DNA of 64,000 nt, taken from the NCBI GenBank assembly GCA_030068075.1, contig CM057828.1:110783699-110847698 (forward strand), read 5' to 3'. Position 1 is the first letter of the stretch. The number at the start of each line of letters is the position of its first letter. Positions 23,222-35,615 of this stretch are shown one piece after another. The translations under genes were made by a program, and so were the position numbers. The notes under the pieces were generated by a model. It was not told where the DNA came from. It was given only the letters and a program-made list of their open reading frames with translations, and searched no databases. The stretch is from Paguma larvata. Taxonomy: Eukaryota > Chordata > Mammalia > Carnivora > Viverridae.

Positions 23222-23470
23222 ATGTCCACACACAGATATATACAAAACAAAAATATTCATATACAGATGCACACACACTCATATATAATTACACACAGAT
23301 GCACATAAATACACCCATATGCAGTCACACACAGAGGCATACAAACACACTCATTCGGTCACATGCAAACACACACAAATACACACATATACACACACAT
23401 ACACAAAGACACCCATACAAAAACAGACACACACAAACACTCATACACCCTACACTCTTTCACAAAAACA
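23222..23470. repeat. Degenerate CA-rich array
   Basis: About 250 bases consist of short CACACA blocks separated by ATA, AAA, GAT and TCATA, with a loose and irregular period of about ten to twenty bases. It begins about 65 bases after the plus-strand donor at 23155 and closes the right side of the CpG-island domain. Long open frames across it are an artefact of the repeat. Confidence 0.8.
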
Positions 23471-23599
23471 CAATCATGGAAGGCGTGAAGAGCAGAAAAC
23501 ACTGCCGGTGACAACGGCTTACTGCTTGGGATTTCCTTGTTTATAAAAAGACCTTTAAGAGTCTTAGCTATAGGCTAGGGACTGTAAAGGTCAGTCTAT

Positions 23600-23720
23600 C
23601 CTTTCTTGTGACAGATAAGGAAACTGAGGCTGGGAATAGGATTTGCCAAAAGGCAAGAGTAGGAGGAGGTCAGTGGGAGAATTCAGACCAGAATGAACAA
23701 TTACTCCTAGCCCACTCCAC
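23600..23720 (-). mobile_element. MIR-like fragment
   Basis: GACAGATAAGGAAACTGAGGCTGGGAATAG on the plus strand is the antisense MIR core signature. Confidence 0.5.
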
Positions 23721-24004
23721 GATTCCCTGGCAGCAGTGATTAGACCACTGCCAGGTCCACTCAGGGGCAAAAGTCCTTGTACTTTGGAGGGTAGAGAAAA
23801 GATATAAAGTGTTCAAGTTTGCTGAGGAGTTGGGGGGAGGGAGAGGGTGTTGGCTGAGTCAAGTCCAAGGGGGCCAAGTGGATGTCAGAGCAGACTAGAA
23901 TCCCTGCAGAATGAATTTCTAGAAAACCTCTTCGCCACACCGTGGATCTAGTGCCAGAACAGCAGTAGGTATTAATAAAGTTGTTTGCACTGTCACCATG
24001 GGCG

Positions 24005-24110
24005 ACCCCAGTCTGAGCCCTTCATATGCATTGTTTTCTTTTAATCCTCACCACCGGGAGACTAGGGCTCAGGGAGGCACAGGGAAGTTGCAGAATCAGG
24101 CCAAAGACCC
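24005..24110 (-). mobile_element. MIR fragment, antisense
   Basis: GAGCCCTTCATATGCATTG followed by TTTAATCCTCACCACCGGGAG and GGGCTCAGGGAGGCACAGGGAA is the antisense MIR layout. Confidence 0.55.
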
Positions 24111-24284
24111 TTGCCCTGAACCCTGACCATGAGGAGCATATAGGCCAAGAGAGCAAAAGAGCCAAACACACTGAAAAGAGAAACGATCCAATCCAATGCC
24201 GTGTGGCGCTTTATCTACAGCGCCTCCGAGGAAACCACACTGCGGAGACAGGGCAGACAGGACAGCACAATCAGGTGCTCAAGG

Positions 24285-24490
24285 AAGAAGGCATGGATCC
24301 AGATTTGGGGTGCTTCTGCCACTTTCTAGATGTGTTACTTTACTCCTGTCCACTTCGGTTTTCCTCTCTAACAAAATGGGGATAATGACAGTGTTCACCT
24401 CCTTGGAAATGAGAATTAAAGGAGGTAAGTAAGGCCTTTTGAGCTCTCAGCAGAGTCCTGGCACTTAGTGAACGTGTAGAAAGTGGCAGC
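24285..24490 (+). mobile_element. MIR, nearly full length
   Basis: TGCCACTTTCTAGATGTGTTAC, then ACAAAATGGGGATAATGACAG, GAGAATTAAAGGAGGTAAGT and AGTCCTGGCACTTAGTGAACG are the MIR landmarks in sense order. Confidence 0.75.
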
Positions 24491-26409
24491 TCCTACCATC
24501 GAAAGTTCTGTGAGCTGGAGCCTCCAGGGGAGGCACCCTGGAGGACAGGTCTAGCTAGAGGCAAAGGGTATCATCTCCAGGCTGGGGGAGTAAGATGAGA
24601 AAAAAAAGAAAATGAATCGCAGAGGCTTTTCTGGAAAATTGTAGTCATATATAGTGGTGACATTGCTTCCTGCCATAAACCATCTTTCAGGGACAGAGGA
24701 CTTCAATGACATACAATCCCCATCCTCCTCAGTTTGTCAGCTCAATGAAATAGCTGCTTCTTCTCATGGAATGCCTATAGGTGCCCAGCACTGTGCAGAC
24801 ACACATGGAGTCAAATGTTCCTGCAAGGTCATTTATCAGCCAAAAAACTGATTAGAATAATGTTATATTGTTGGGTTTCTGGGTCAACCCCACAGAAGTT
24901 TTCTAATGTCACTGAAATGCTGTATTGTTGCAGTAGAGAAAAAAAACACTGAAGCAATGATAGCAACTAAGCTAAACACACCCAAATAAAGTTTAATAAG
25001 AAATCGTGTCTTAGCGGAAAGGTTGGTAAAGGCAGATTTCACCAGATGAAGGTAATGAGACTGAGATACTGTAGATTCTGAAGAAGATGACTGTGCAATT
25101 TCAAAGATTTTTGTGGTTTCCGAGCACTGGCTCTTTATCATGACAACCTCATTTCAAGATGTTTGGCTCCCCTCTTTTCGCCAGCAATGATGTATCACTA
25201 GCCCTGCTCTGTTGCTTCCCAACCATGACTAAGGCCATTTCAAATGAACAAGCGAATGAAAAAACTGAGGATAGAAGGTGCTGGAGGAGCTGGAGAGAAA
25301 GAGAAAGATAGGAGATTTTTCCCAAAGATTTGAAAAGAGAATAATGAAGAGGAAGGAGGTAAGGTCGAAAAGATACATGAGTACAAGCAGGTGGTTGTCT
25401 GAATTACGAAATTAGACAGAGACGAAGGGGAGGGTGGTGCTTCCCGAGATGAGGATAAAAGTTGGTGAGGTCAATCCCTTGGGCAATTTGCCACACTGGT
25501 GACCAGGACATAGACACAAGCAGGTGGACAGGATGTGTGAGAATCCAGCTGTACGTACGTGTGTAGTCTTAGGCATTTTATATACACATGTATGCATATG
25601 TTGGTGGTTATGATTTTAGAGAAAAGGAAATTTCTTCATAAGTCGGGACTTTGTAGCTCAGAAACCACCTGTGTACATTTTATTTTGACTGTAAGAGAGT
25701 CACATTCCTTCTCCTCATCACCACCCACCCCACTTCTGTGCACTTCAGTCCCTTTCTCCTACCTACTTGATTTGGGGAGGTTTAAACACAGGAAAAAATA
25801 TCTCTCTACTGCTTATGTGATATGTGATAGAAAACGTGATTTGAAACAACTTTGAGCATGATGCTGTTAGAAACCCAGCACCGGCTGGGGAGCGTGTGCC
25901 GGATTCCAGGCCCGGGTGCCTGACTGTCCCCGCCTTTCTCTGAGTCCTGGAGAAGGGATTTCACAGACTCAGGAAGGAACTTGGATTATTGAGTCATCAG
26001 GGCAGATGTGCGATGACCAGAGAAAGAATGCTTAATGGCTCTTAAGAAAAAAAAAAGAAAGAAAAAAAATACCCTTGCTTCTTTAACTCCTTGCCTTTTC
26101 AAGGACCTAGAATAACCCTCCTCCCTCCTTGCTTTACGGCTCTTTTGTGATGCCCTAATATACGGTTTCCTTTAGCTGACTTAGATATTCTTTGATGTTT
26201 TTCTTAGTTTGAAAAACACTACCAGTTCTCATTTTTTAAAGATTAATGTCCTTGATAAAACCTTGACTCCTTCTCGTTGGCTTGTTCTAAAAGTCAGACA
26301 ATAATTATTATACAAAAACTAGAAAAGGTTTTATGTCAACAAGTGACAGAGATATTGACATGCTCTATATTAATTCAGAGGCTATTCTGCATAATTATTT
26401 TTAGCCATG

Positions 26410-26625
26410 AACTGGAAATCTGTTTCTCAAACTGCGTTTCATGGACCACCTAATTTAGGATTAATGGTGGGTTTGACTGAAAGCCGGATGCCTGGCCCTC
26501 ATCCCATTAGACACAATCAGAATTTCTAATTACCGCAGTTGGGACCCAGGAATCTATACTCTTAAAGTGAATGTCCAGTAAATGTCCAGCTGTTGCTCAC
26601 ACATCTTGAGAAGCAAGGATAGAGC
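26410..26625. mobile_element. MER5-like hAT relic
   Basis: TTTCTCAAACTGCGTTTCATG near the left, CAGAATTTCTAATTACCGCAG and GGGACCCAGGAATCTATACTC in the middle, and CATCTTGAGAAGCAAGG at the right follow the layout of MER5-type elements. It is diverged. Confidence 0.6.
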
Positions 26626-27524
26626 ACAGGAAATAGAAAGAGTGGGTCAAAACCTAACAGAATGATTGGCACATAATAAACATTCAAAATACAGTAGTCA
26701 TGAACATCACTGTATGACGGTGAGGAATAGCACAGCGATGCCTCTTGGGAATAAAACGCAATAGATATTTGTTAACTGTTGACTTAGAAGATTTGGCACC
26801 AGCCCAGACAGAAAATTTACAATCCTGGGGATTAAGAAAAGAATAACAAGTATTTTTAAGTCATATACCTTCACTCTAAGGAGAATAAATCTGCATGGTT
26901 ATTGCATGAGAAAAATCATTTTTAATTACTTGCTATCTCTTTGTGGGCTTTTTCCTCCATGAGGCTACACATTAATGGGAAACAGCCTAGCTCTGCCTCT
27001 CTCCCAAGCCCTGTCGCCACCCTAGCAAAGGGTTGCTGTTTACTAGTGGTTGACAGAACATTCCAAGCATCTCCCTGCCTGTAGCCTGCAATTCTTTGCC
27101 AGATTCATTAGGAAAACCGTGTTTTCCTATCCTCCAGGGGATGACAGTGGCTGGCTGGGATCCCACTGGTATGAGGGAGAGGCACATGTGACTTTGAAAA
27201 GACAGTGATGTGGCCGACACCAGAGTGGTCCAGACATGGGCACCCCTGAACTGACCTCTCTTACCATCACACACGAGCTAATCAGCGATCAACCAAAAAC
27301 AACTCCAGCATTTTCTTTAACCCGTGTGACTTCTTATTTTAAAAAATGGGAACTATGTGAACAAAAAGAAACAAGTTGGTTACCAACATTCATTGAAAAG
27401 AAAAATTCTTCCATTTGGGGACAGAATGACATATGGGGCTTTTATTAAGTTGGCAACGGCTAGCAACACAAAAATGACAGCAAATTGGGAGGGAGACATG
27501 TGAACTACCTTTCATTTAATGTTT

Positions 27525-27727
27525 CTTTTTTTTTAAAGTTTATTTATTTATTTTGAGAGAGAGAGAGTGCACAAGAGCACGCAGGAGAGGCAGAGAGAGA
27601 ATTCCAAGCAGGCTCTGCACCATCAACTCAGAGCCCGACTCGGGGCTTGAACTCACTAACTGCAAGATCATGACCTGAGCCAAAATCAAGAGGTGGATGC
27701 TAAACCGACTGAGCCACCCAGGCGCCC
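27525..27727 (-). mobile_element. Can-SINE
   Basis: Antisense SINE with intact head at 27727. It is flanked by imperfect copies of TCATTTAATGTTT (from 27512) and TCATTAAATGTTT (from 27728). Confidence 0.92.
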
Positions 27728-27729
27728 TC

Positions 27730-27830
27730 ATTAAATGTTTTCTATGTGCCAGGCACTTAGCTAGGCCTTGACTTATGGTCTTTCACGTACATAAGGGCAG
27801 CATTTGTTACCAAGGTGGGATGATTTTGAA
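27730..27830 (-). mobile_element. MIR-like fragment, antisense
   Basis: TCTATGTGCCAGGCACTTAGC followed by TTATGGTCTTTCACGTACAT resembles the antisense 3' part of MIR. The SINE at 27525 was inserted at its left edge. Confidence 0.5.
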
Positions 27831-28104
27831 GAAGCGAGCCTAGTGGAATGTTGAAGAGATTGGAAATCTCCTATATAAGAAACCTTCCTGTGTCTTTGCT
27901 TGTTTGCCTCTGTGAAGCTTCTCTAGCATTTTGTGTAATGTTGGTACAGCATTCATCATGGCATGCCTTGCATTTGCTTCATCAGCACGTGTGTTTACTT
28001 CAGCTACTAGATTCTGAGTTCCTGGTAGAAGGGATTGCTCATCCCCATCCCAAGCGTGTTTTCTTCACTTCTCTGCTTGTCTGTGTGGCATCCGTCAATT
28101 ACAG

Positions 28105-28785
28105 TTCGGGGCCGACCTGATGGCCACAGTTGTTTACAATTCGCTGTGATGTATGGCCCATCCTCTAAATCACCTCCTTATCTACCTGTCACACACCAAG
28201 TCAGTATCTTCCCAGCCCTGATCATCCCAGGCAGCTAGGGACAGCCCCTATACCCCTACATCCCCTACCCCACCACCCCCCAAAGCGCACTAGAGTTATT
28301 CAAACCAGCCAATCCTCAGCTGATTCCCCCGCCCTGCCTTGTTTTTTGCACAGAGACCCCAATAAAGTCTGCTTTTTCCTTGCTTCTTTCTGCATCCTGA
28401 TGGACACTAGTGCTTCGTCCTGTGGTCCAGCATGGCTGTTTCTAGGGGACCTGTGAGTGACTTGAAACTTGTCTTTCTTTTTCTTTGTTTTCTTGTGTTT
28501 CTTTTCATTTTTGTTTTTTTTTGTTTGTTTTTTTATTTTTGGTTTTTGTTTTTTGTTGTTTTTCTTTTCTTTTTGAGAGAGAGAGAGAGAAAGAGAAAGC
28601 TTGTATAAAAGTGGGGAAGGGGCAGAGAGAGAGGGAGACAGAGGATACAAAGTGGGCTCTGGTGCTGATAGCACAGAGCCTGATGCAGGGCTTGAACTCA
28701 CAAACCATGAGATCATGACCTGAGCCGAAGTCGGACACTCAACCGACTGAGCTACCCAGGTGCCCGGAAACTTTTCTTTCAACAG
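28105..28785 (+). mobile_element. Candidate solo LTR of a class I endogenous retrovirus, split by a SINE
   Basis: A CCAAT-containing C-rich stretch (about 28240-28330) is followed by GCACAGAGACCCCAATAAAG, a T/C-rich stretch and CCAGCATGGCTGTTTCTAGG. That order, with a polyadenylation signal and short downstream region, resembles gamma-type LTRs. The SINE sits near its right end. I see no gag, pol or env sequence beside it and cannot fix the left end, so it could be a solo LTR or a misreading. Confidence 0.4.
28478..28766 (-). mobile_element. Can-SINE with long T/G-rich (antisense A-rich) tail
   Basis: The SINE body occupies about 28571-28766. On its tail side lies a 90-base T-rich run broken by G and C. 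The target-site copy GAAACTTGTCTTTC at 28464-28477 matches 28767-28780 with one difference, so the tail belongs to the insertion. It interrupts the LTR-like segment described separately. Confidence 0.92.
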
Positions 28786-30123
28786 CACTGACAGCTCCAG
28801 GTTGTCACTCAGTCACCTTTATAAATTACGACCCAGGTACAAATCAGTCCCTCGGTTTACCACAACCTAGCACCATACCTTTGGCAGCTAGATGAAATAA
28901 TTATCTATTGAAATGAATTGGTGAATATCTCGGAAGTGAAAAGTGATCATTTAAACTCACACTGCAAATGCGGAGTTATAAATCCTCGCCTTACGAATAG
29001 AGTCAAAACACTTAGGTGAAAGTCAAGGGTTACCAAAGGAAAAATGGCCAGCACTTTTAGAAATTCAAGTTTTCTTGAATTATTTCTGTCTGTTTTAAAT
29101 CTGTTTGGCATTTTACTTTCGCTTTTTCCATGTTCTATCTTAAAAACAGCTTACTCTCCTCAAACTCTGTCCATTAGCCTCTTAAGTACCTGGGTGACAT
29201 AGAGACCAGGCAGACTGCATGCTATTTGTGTCTTTCGTGTAATCCAACAAAAAGTAAGTTTTCTAAAATCAACCAATATAAAACATGCAAATAAGAGGGC
29301 AAAGGAAATAATTAGTAGTTTGTAGGATGGCAATGGACATGAAACATAATTCAGAGAAAAGACAATAAATTAGTGAAAGCCAGCCTTACATCAGCAGTAG
29401 TTAAAAAGTAACAAAGTCCAAGCCCAGTATCTCATTCGGCTAGAACATTGGTTGGTAAGCTCCAGAATAGTTGCTGTAGTGTTTCTTTGTCACCCACCCT
29501 CCCCTGATAACTGGGGTTGTTTTTCCCTCGTCTTGGCTGATAAGGCCCCACAGGACTCCCCATTCCTGCGAGCGCCATCACCGGAGCCTCTGTCCTGCAT
29601 GGGGACCCAGAGCACATTTCCTCGGCAAGAGATGGAACCGAGTGCCTGTTCTCAAGTCGGCAGGAACTGCATGTACTTTCTAGTTTTCTCAAACTGGTGA
29701 ATGTATTCATTCTTTGTCCAAACATTTTTACAGTCTTCCCTATAGTTCTTGATGCCTGGAATGTGCATCAGACCTTTAGCTGAAACCACCAAATACCTGA
29801 AGGTTACCATAACTAACTAGTCACAGATGTAGTATTAAATCCACTCCTATTTTCCCCCCCTCTCTATACAGCATACAGTGGAGCTATAATAGTATACATT
29901 CTTGGAGCAGATGATATTCATAAACACAACGAATATCCTTTCCAGAGAGCACTGCCTTATTTGTGGTCAAGGGACACCTGCTTATTTTATCGGGGGCCAC
30001 CTGTTTATCAGTAGGCAAGTCTACTTATGATGGATTTTATATATGGAAGGATTAATTTAAAATGTGGAAGAACATTTCCTAGTTATGAATTCTTTGCTGC
30101 TACCCCACAGTAAATCGTTCCAT

Positions 30124-30124
<1 letters not shown>

Positions 30125-30170
<46 letters not shown>
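30125..30170. repeat. (TATC)n microsatellite
   Basis: About eleven uninterrupted tetranucleotide units. Confidence 0.95.
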
Positions 30171-30171
<1 letters not shown>

Positions 30172-30382
30172 TTTCCCAGCTGTCCTAATGAACTGTAGTA
30201 TGAACAGGGCAGTAACACATGGGGAATGGGAATGTTGACAGACTGAAGAACGTGAGGACAAAATAATGTCGAAGTGGTTGCAGAGTGGTAAGTCTCATGT
30301 TCAGTCATTTGATGTAAAAATCTTAATAACTATGGGTCTTAATAACTATGTTTAAAGGAATATATTTAAATGTTAAAAGACA

Positions 30383-30594
30383 AGGGTGCCTGTGTGGCTC
30401 AGTTGGTTGAGTGTCTGACTCTTGATTTCAGCTCAGGTCATGATCTCATGGTTTGTGAGTTCAAGCCCCACATCGGACTGTGTGCTGATGATGTAGAGCC
30501 TGCTTGGGATTCTCTCTATCCCTCTCTCTCTGTCCCTCCCCCGTGCTTTCTCTCTCAAAATAAGTAATAAATTTTTTTAAACATTAAAATAAAA
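30383..30594 (+). mobile_element. Can-SINE
   Basis: Sense SINE with target-site copies GTTAAAAGACA at 30372-30382 and 30595-30605, perfect over 11 bases. Confidence 0.93.
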
Positions 30595-31359
30595 GTTAAA
30601 AGACACTTAGATTATTTTACATATACATTTGAAACACTAATATAAAGACCGTAAGAAGGACCCCCACAGACACCAGACACCAATATATCTTTGTTTTGAG
30701 AAGACAGAATACTGTCTTCTTTTCAGAAAGGCAGATTCCATGAAACCTCGTTAGTTCACAGTTAACTCCCAGTGCTGATTTACCTCTATTTACTTAACAT
30801 TCCCATTTTCCAGGTTACATGCTACATTTTGGGTTCCATGCTATAGTAGACACTATTTCTACTATTTCTATAATATCTCCAAATAAGTACATGCCTTTGG
30901 CAGCGTTCCTCTGTGCACAAAGTCCTCCTTCATCACCCCAGACTGTGGGTTTCTTAGTGGCCAGATACCTGATGACAACTGCCATGCACAACATAAACCA
31001 TTAACCCTAGAAATGTCATCGTCCAAATCTGTTGACGAATAACTGGTGAAGTTATGGGCCATTTGGAAAAGAACAGGTGGTCAGCTATCATTGGAACACA
31101 GAGGTGGGGCCCAGAAACCTACCTTTAAAACAAGTTCCCTGATTCTAACGAGCACCAAAGTTTGCAAGCCACAGCTTGTGACCTCGCCTGATATTAACCC
31201 GCTGCTACTCACGAAGACTCCTGGTACCACCTCTTCGCTGGCTCTGTAGGGACCACAAAGGGACCGGCTCCCCACCTCAGGAAGCTGAATGCATTCACAG
31301 TAAAAAGTGCCTCCCAATTCCCCTGCTTGTCAAGAGGTAACAAAACCTGAAGGAGGAAA

Positions 31360-31660
31360 CACTCAGGCTCCAGAGTCAGACAGACTTGGGTTGGATCCAC
31401 ATGTTGCTGTTTGTCAATTGTGCGTCTTGAGGGAAATCAGTTCTCTGTGTCTCAGTTCACGCGATAACAGAGCACAGTCTTGTTATGAGGATTAAATGAG
31501 ATATTTCGTGAACATCCTCAGTACAGCGTCAACATTCCATAAATGTTAGCTGTTCTCATGCTGCCCTCTTCATCGAGTTCACTTGAGAATGAATGAGAGA
31601 AACACAGGGCACCTGGCACAGTGTACCACTCCGCAAATGACAGCTATTAGTATCGTCAGT
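31360..31660 (+). mobile_element. MIR, nearly full length, plus short second fragment
   Basis: CTCCAGAGTCAGACAGACTTGGGTTGGAT, then TATGAGGATTAAATGAGATA, CAGTACAGCGTCAACATTCC and ATAAATGTTAGCTGTTCTC give a clear MIR. At 31600-31650 CACCTGGCACAGTGTACC may be a second piece. Confidence 0.75.
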
Positions 31661-31923
31661 TTCTGGCCACTAAATATAACTTATGAGCACAGCTCCTTCA
31701 TTTGTTGAGAACCAAGGGAGGAAACTATTTCTAAATTCATTTGCTTTTTATAGGGAAAATGTTACAGAGATACTAGATGATTAACAAATTTTAAGAAAGA
31801 CTGTTCCACTTAGCCTTTTGGATGGAAAGCCAGATTGGTATTTCTTTCCTTCCTCCCTTCTCTCCAGACAAGAAAATAGTATTGCAGAGAGCATGTGTAT
31901 TTTCAGGTTAGAAGTCCTCAAAG

Positions 31924-32123
31924 TGGGGCGCCTGGGTGGCTCAGACCGTTAAGTGCCCAATTCTTGATTGTGGCTCCAGTCACGATCTCATAGTTCGTAA
32001 GATTAAACCCCGAGTCAGGCTCTGTGCTGACAGCACAGTTTTCTTAGGATTCTCTCTCTCTCTCTCTCTCTTTTCCTCCTCCCCTCCCTCTCTCTCTCAG
32101 AATAAATAAACTTCTATAAAAAA
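31924..32123 (+). mobile_element. Can-SINE
   Basis: Sense SINE with intact head. Target-site copies AGAAGTCCTCRAAG lie at 31910-31923 and 32124-32137, with one difference. Confidence 0.94.
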
Positions 32124-32309
32124 AGAAGTCCTCGAAGCTATTGAAATAGCATAAAGAATTTAGTTAGGATACTGTGCAGGATATTTAGAGGTGCCTTCAT
32201 TTTTCCAGGGAGTCCAGATAATCACAGCATTTCAGGAGAACACTTTAATAAGAGGACTCTTATTTAAAATGTGAAATGTGAAGTCTCAGAGCTTAATCTG
32301 AGCATATGG

Positions 32310-32310
<1 letters not shown>

Positions 32311-32357
<47 letters not shown>
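32311..32357. repeat. (TG)23 microsatellite
   Basis: Uninterrupted TG dinucleotides. Confidence 0.95.
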
Positions 32358-32359
<2 letters not shown>

Positions 32360-35171
32360 GGCAGTAAAAGAACTAGCTTTTAGGATTTAGAAGACCAGTT
32401 TTGGCCCAGTGACGAGAGGATGAATAAATCTGTTAGAAATCTTGACGAAAATACTGTGGACAAAATAACCATCTGATACTAAACCAAGTATATCCTTTGA
32501 AGCCTACACGAGCGGGATACATTTACATGACTCTTCCTTTGGATATTAACACATGTTGTACCTGTGACTGGGACATGACTTCACCTCCTTTCACCCTTTT
32601 CTTCCAAATCGAATGGGAGGGCGCCAAGCAGGCAACTGGCTGAGGTGGAAGTAATGCAACCATATCATAAGCCCACAGAAAGTTCCAGTGACTTCAAGAC
32701 TAAATGCTCCAGTGTATCTCGGGCCAAATTCTCTGGCCTAAATATCCAGAGGAGTCAGCCTGGCTATCTGGGCCTGGCTTTCCCACATTCCCAGGTGGAT
32801 AGTCTTTCACTTCACGTATGAGCGGGTCATGGCGGGGACAGTGCTGGCGTATAGTGACAGTGCTCTGCATCCGCCCAAACACACCACGGCAACGGTTTCC
32901 GGGGAAAGACAAGATCTGCAGCTGTGTGCTTACCTCCAGCTGCCAGTGATCCCCATGGGGATGAGGAATCCAAAAAGTGTGTGGAACCTTTGGAGCAGAG
33001 TTGTGGAGGAGGAAGGTCATAGGGCATGTGTTACCCATGGCATGCCTACCATTCCCTTTACTGTATCCATCACATCCTAACATATGATGCTTCTCATATG
33101 TGAAGCAAAACCTGCTTATTCTTGGAAGACAGACCTCCCCCCCTTTTCCATTTCTCACATCAGACTAGCTCTCAAAGGCTTTGATTACTTTATTTAAATT
33201 CTGGTTGCACGAACAGGAACTCTATAAAGGCTTCTAGGTACCACCATATCCTTTCCTGGGAAAAAAACGTCTTGGAATCCAGTATGGAATGGGTCAGGGT
33301 TGTCCTAATCCCTGAAGGAAACGAATGTGCTTTGGAAATGGGGGCATAACGCCATCGCGGTTCCCCCCCCCCCCGCCTCTGCTATGAAAAAGCCTACATA
33401 TAACAGATTCCGTTACATGTTGCTTTCAATATGCTTTTAGCAGAATTCTTGAGGAATAACACGCTCTTCTCATTAGACCTGCTAGTCTGGTGTCATTGCA
33501 CACAGCTTTATCTCAACTCCCTGAAATGGCTTAATTGATTTCACATTCCTGTCAGTACTGATGACACTGGGTAGTTGTTATATAATAATTGGGCTGATGG
33601 CCAGCTAAGGAGATAGAGTACCCAAGGTTTGCTACGACTTCGTTGGATTTTTGAAGTAAAGCGGTGCCCGTAACCCCCTCTAGGAACTTATATTCATTCT
33701 GGATAAAAACGCTTGCATAAAATGAAGCCAGCGTCACATCAGAAATGCCAAACACCAAACACTGGCAGACGCCAGCCTGTCAGAATCATGCCATCAGATT
33801 ATGGAGCAGCCCAGTGGAAAAATCTGAAGTGGGTAGGAGGTGGGGGGAAAGGCACTCAAAATTAGGGCTGTTTGTGTTTTGCTTTACTAATGTCTGCTAA
33901 AGGGGGAACAAGTCCCTTGGAAGAATTGAGGTAAAAAGCAATGAAGCTGTCATGCCAGTGTGTCTACTGTTCTCCACAGCCTGCCACCACTGTATCCTCA
34001 TTATAACACTTAGTCCCAAGCACTGCCATTTGTTCTGAATCTTCTCGAATGAGATGACAAATGCAGTTAGCCTGATGCTTCCTGGGGCACAAGTGGTTTC
34101 ACTTCTAATTTATAAATATGGTTCAAACAGGACTTTTGGAGCACTGGGTGCCTACCTAGAAATCTGACAGAGTTCCTTCTTTCTAGAGATAGGATGCCGA
34201 CGCTTTGATTCTGTCAAAAGAGCTACACTGTACAGGTGTTTGTTGATTGCAGAAATCACAGCCTGAGCTGAGTTTCACGCAGCCAGGTGGAAACAGGGGT
34301 TCACGTTTCAGCGGGGGATGCATCCCAGGGCTGTCTGGCTATCCCTTCTCGAATTTTGCAGTGCAGTTGTGAAGGGGTATCTGTGGGCAGTTAGGACAAT
34401 ATAAGGACACACATGTGGCCCTGGGCACAGGACCATGGCATTGTGAATCGCCAGAGTCTATATTAGATGGGACTGAGAGAAGGCCTGTTATCCTCAACTT
34501 CACAGTAATAGAAGTCAGCATGAGAGCAAAGCCATCATGCTTGTCAAGGGTAGAAGGGAACAAAAGACATACTATAAGCTGGTGAGAACCAGCTGGGCAG
34601 GCTGAATTGCTCAGGCCCATGTTTTATTCATCTTAAAAGGGTTTCTCAGGGAGAGGAGAAGGCACATTCCCCAGCAGAACTCGCTTGCCCAGAAAGGCAG
34701 GCAAATAAATGGACGTGCATTTGATTGAACTTGGAAAAAATCTAAGAAGACATTTGGAATTGCAGAGAATATTAACAAGGCTGCTGCAAGCCAGCCAGAA
34801 TTGTCCAGTGAAGCCTGCCTCCCTGAGTCAGAGCTTCTAGTCTTCTCTGGGACAAGGTGATACCTGGGGTGTGGCTTCTTTCGCAAACCCTGAGCAGAAG
34901 ATGGTGTGGAATCGAGCTGCCCTTGGCAGGGAATTGAATGGAAGAAATGTGCATTTCTTTTAACCATGTTAACCATTGTTAAGTGTTAGAATTCAGTAGC
35001 ATTAAGTACATTCACGATGGTACACAATCACCACCACTGTCCATTTCCAGAGCCTCTTCATCACCCCCAACCCTATATTCATTAACCAATAATTCCCCAC
35101 TCATCATTCCATTCAGCGTCTGATACCCTCTATTCTATTTCCTCTCTTTAAACGTACCTATTCTAGGTGCT

Positions 35172-35418
35172 TCACAGAAGTAGACTCTTGTAACACTTCT
35201 CATTCTGTGACTGGCTCATTTCACTTCGCATAAAGTTTTCAAGATTCCACGTTGGAGCAGGTGCCAGAATTTCATTCCTTTTGAAGGCCGAATAATAGTC
35301 CATTGGGTGTTGAGACCACATCTTGTTTATCCATTCGTCTGTCAATGGGCATGCGTTGTTCCACCTTTTAGCAATCGTGAATAAGGCTGCTGGGAACGCT
35401 GGTGCAGAAATAGCTGTC
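35172..35418 (-). pseudogene. L1 ORF2 C-terminal remnant
   Basis: The minus-strand frame contains the recognisable L1 ORF2 C-terminal signature, with TDEWINKMW followed by MDYYSAFKRNEIL. The frame upstream runs into the nested SINE, so it is a dead fragment of about 80 residues of the reverse-transcriptase polyprotein tail. Confidence 0.88.
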
Positions 35419-35615
35419 TGGGGGTGCTCAGTTGGTTGAGCATTGGACTTGGGCTCCAGTGATGATCTCACAGCTTATGGGTTCTAGCCGTGCGTCTGCT
35501 CTGTGCTAACAGCTCAGAGCCTAGAGCCTGCTTTGGATTCTGTGTTTCTACCTCTCTCTGCCCCTCCCCTGCTCATGATCTGTCTCTCACTCAAAAATAA
35601 ACATTAAAAAAAATT
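35419..35615 (+). mobile_element. Can-SINE nested in L1M, head shortened
   Basis: Sense SINE whose head reads GGGGGTGCTCAGTTGG, lacking about eight bases of the normal GCCTGGGTGG. Target-site copies AGAAATAGCTRTC at 35406-35418 and 35616-35628 sit within the antisense L1M. Confidence 0.93.

Noticed and set aside
24884..25141. 85-codon minus frame with a hydrophobic segment
   Set aside because: The stretch FLIKLYLGVFSLVAIIASVFFF looks like a membrane helix, but there is no homologue I know, no splice context and no promoter. T-rich antisense DNA gives such runs by chance.
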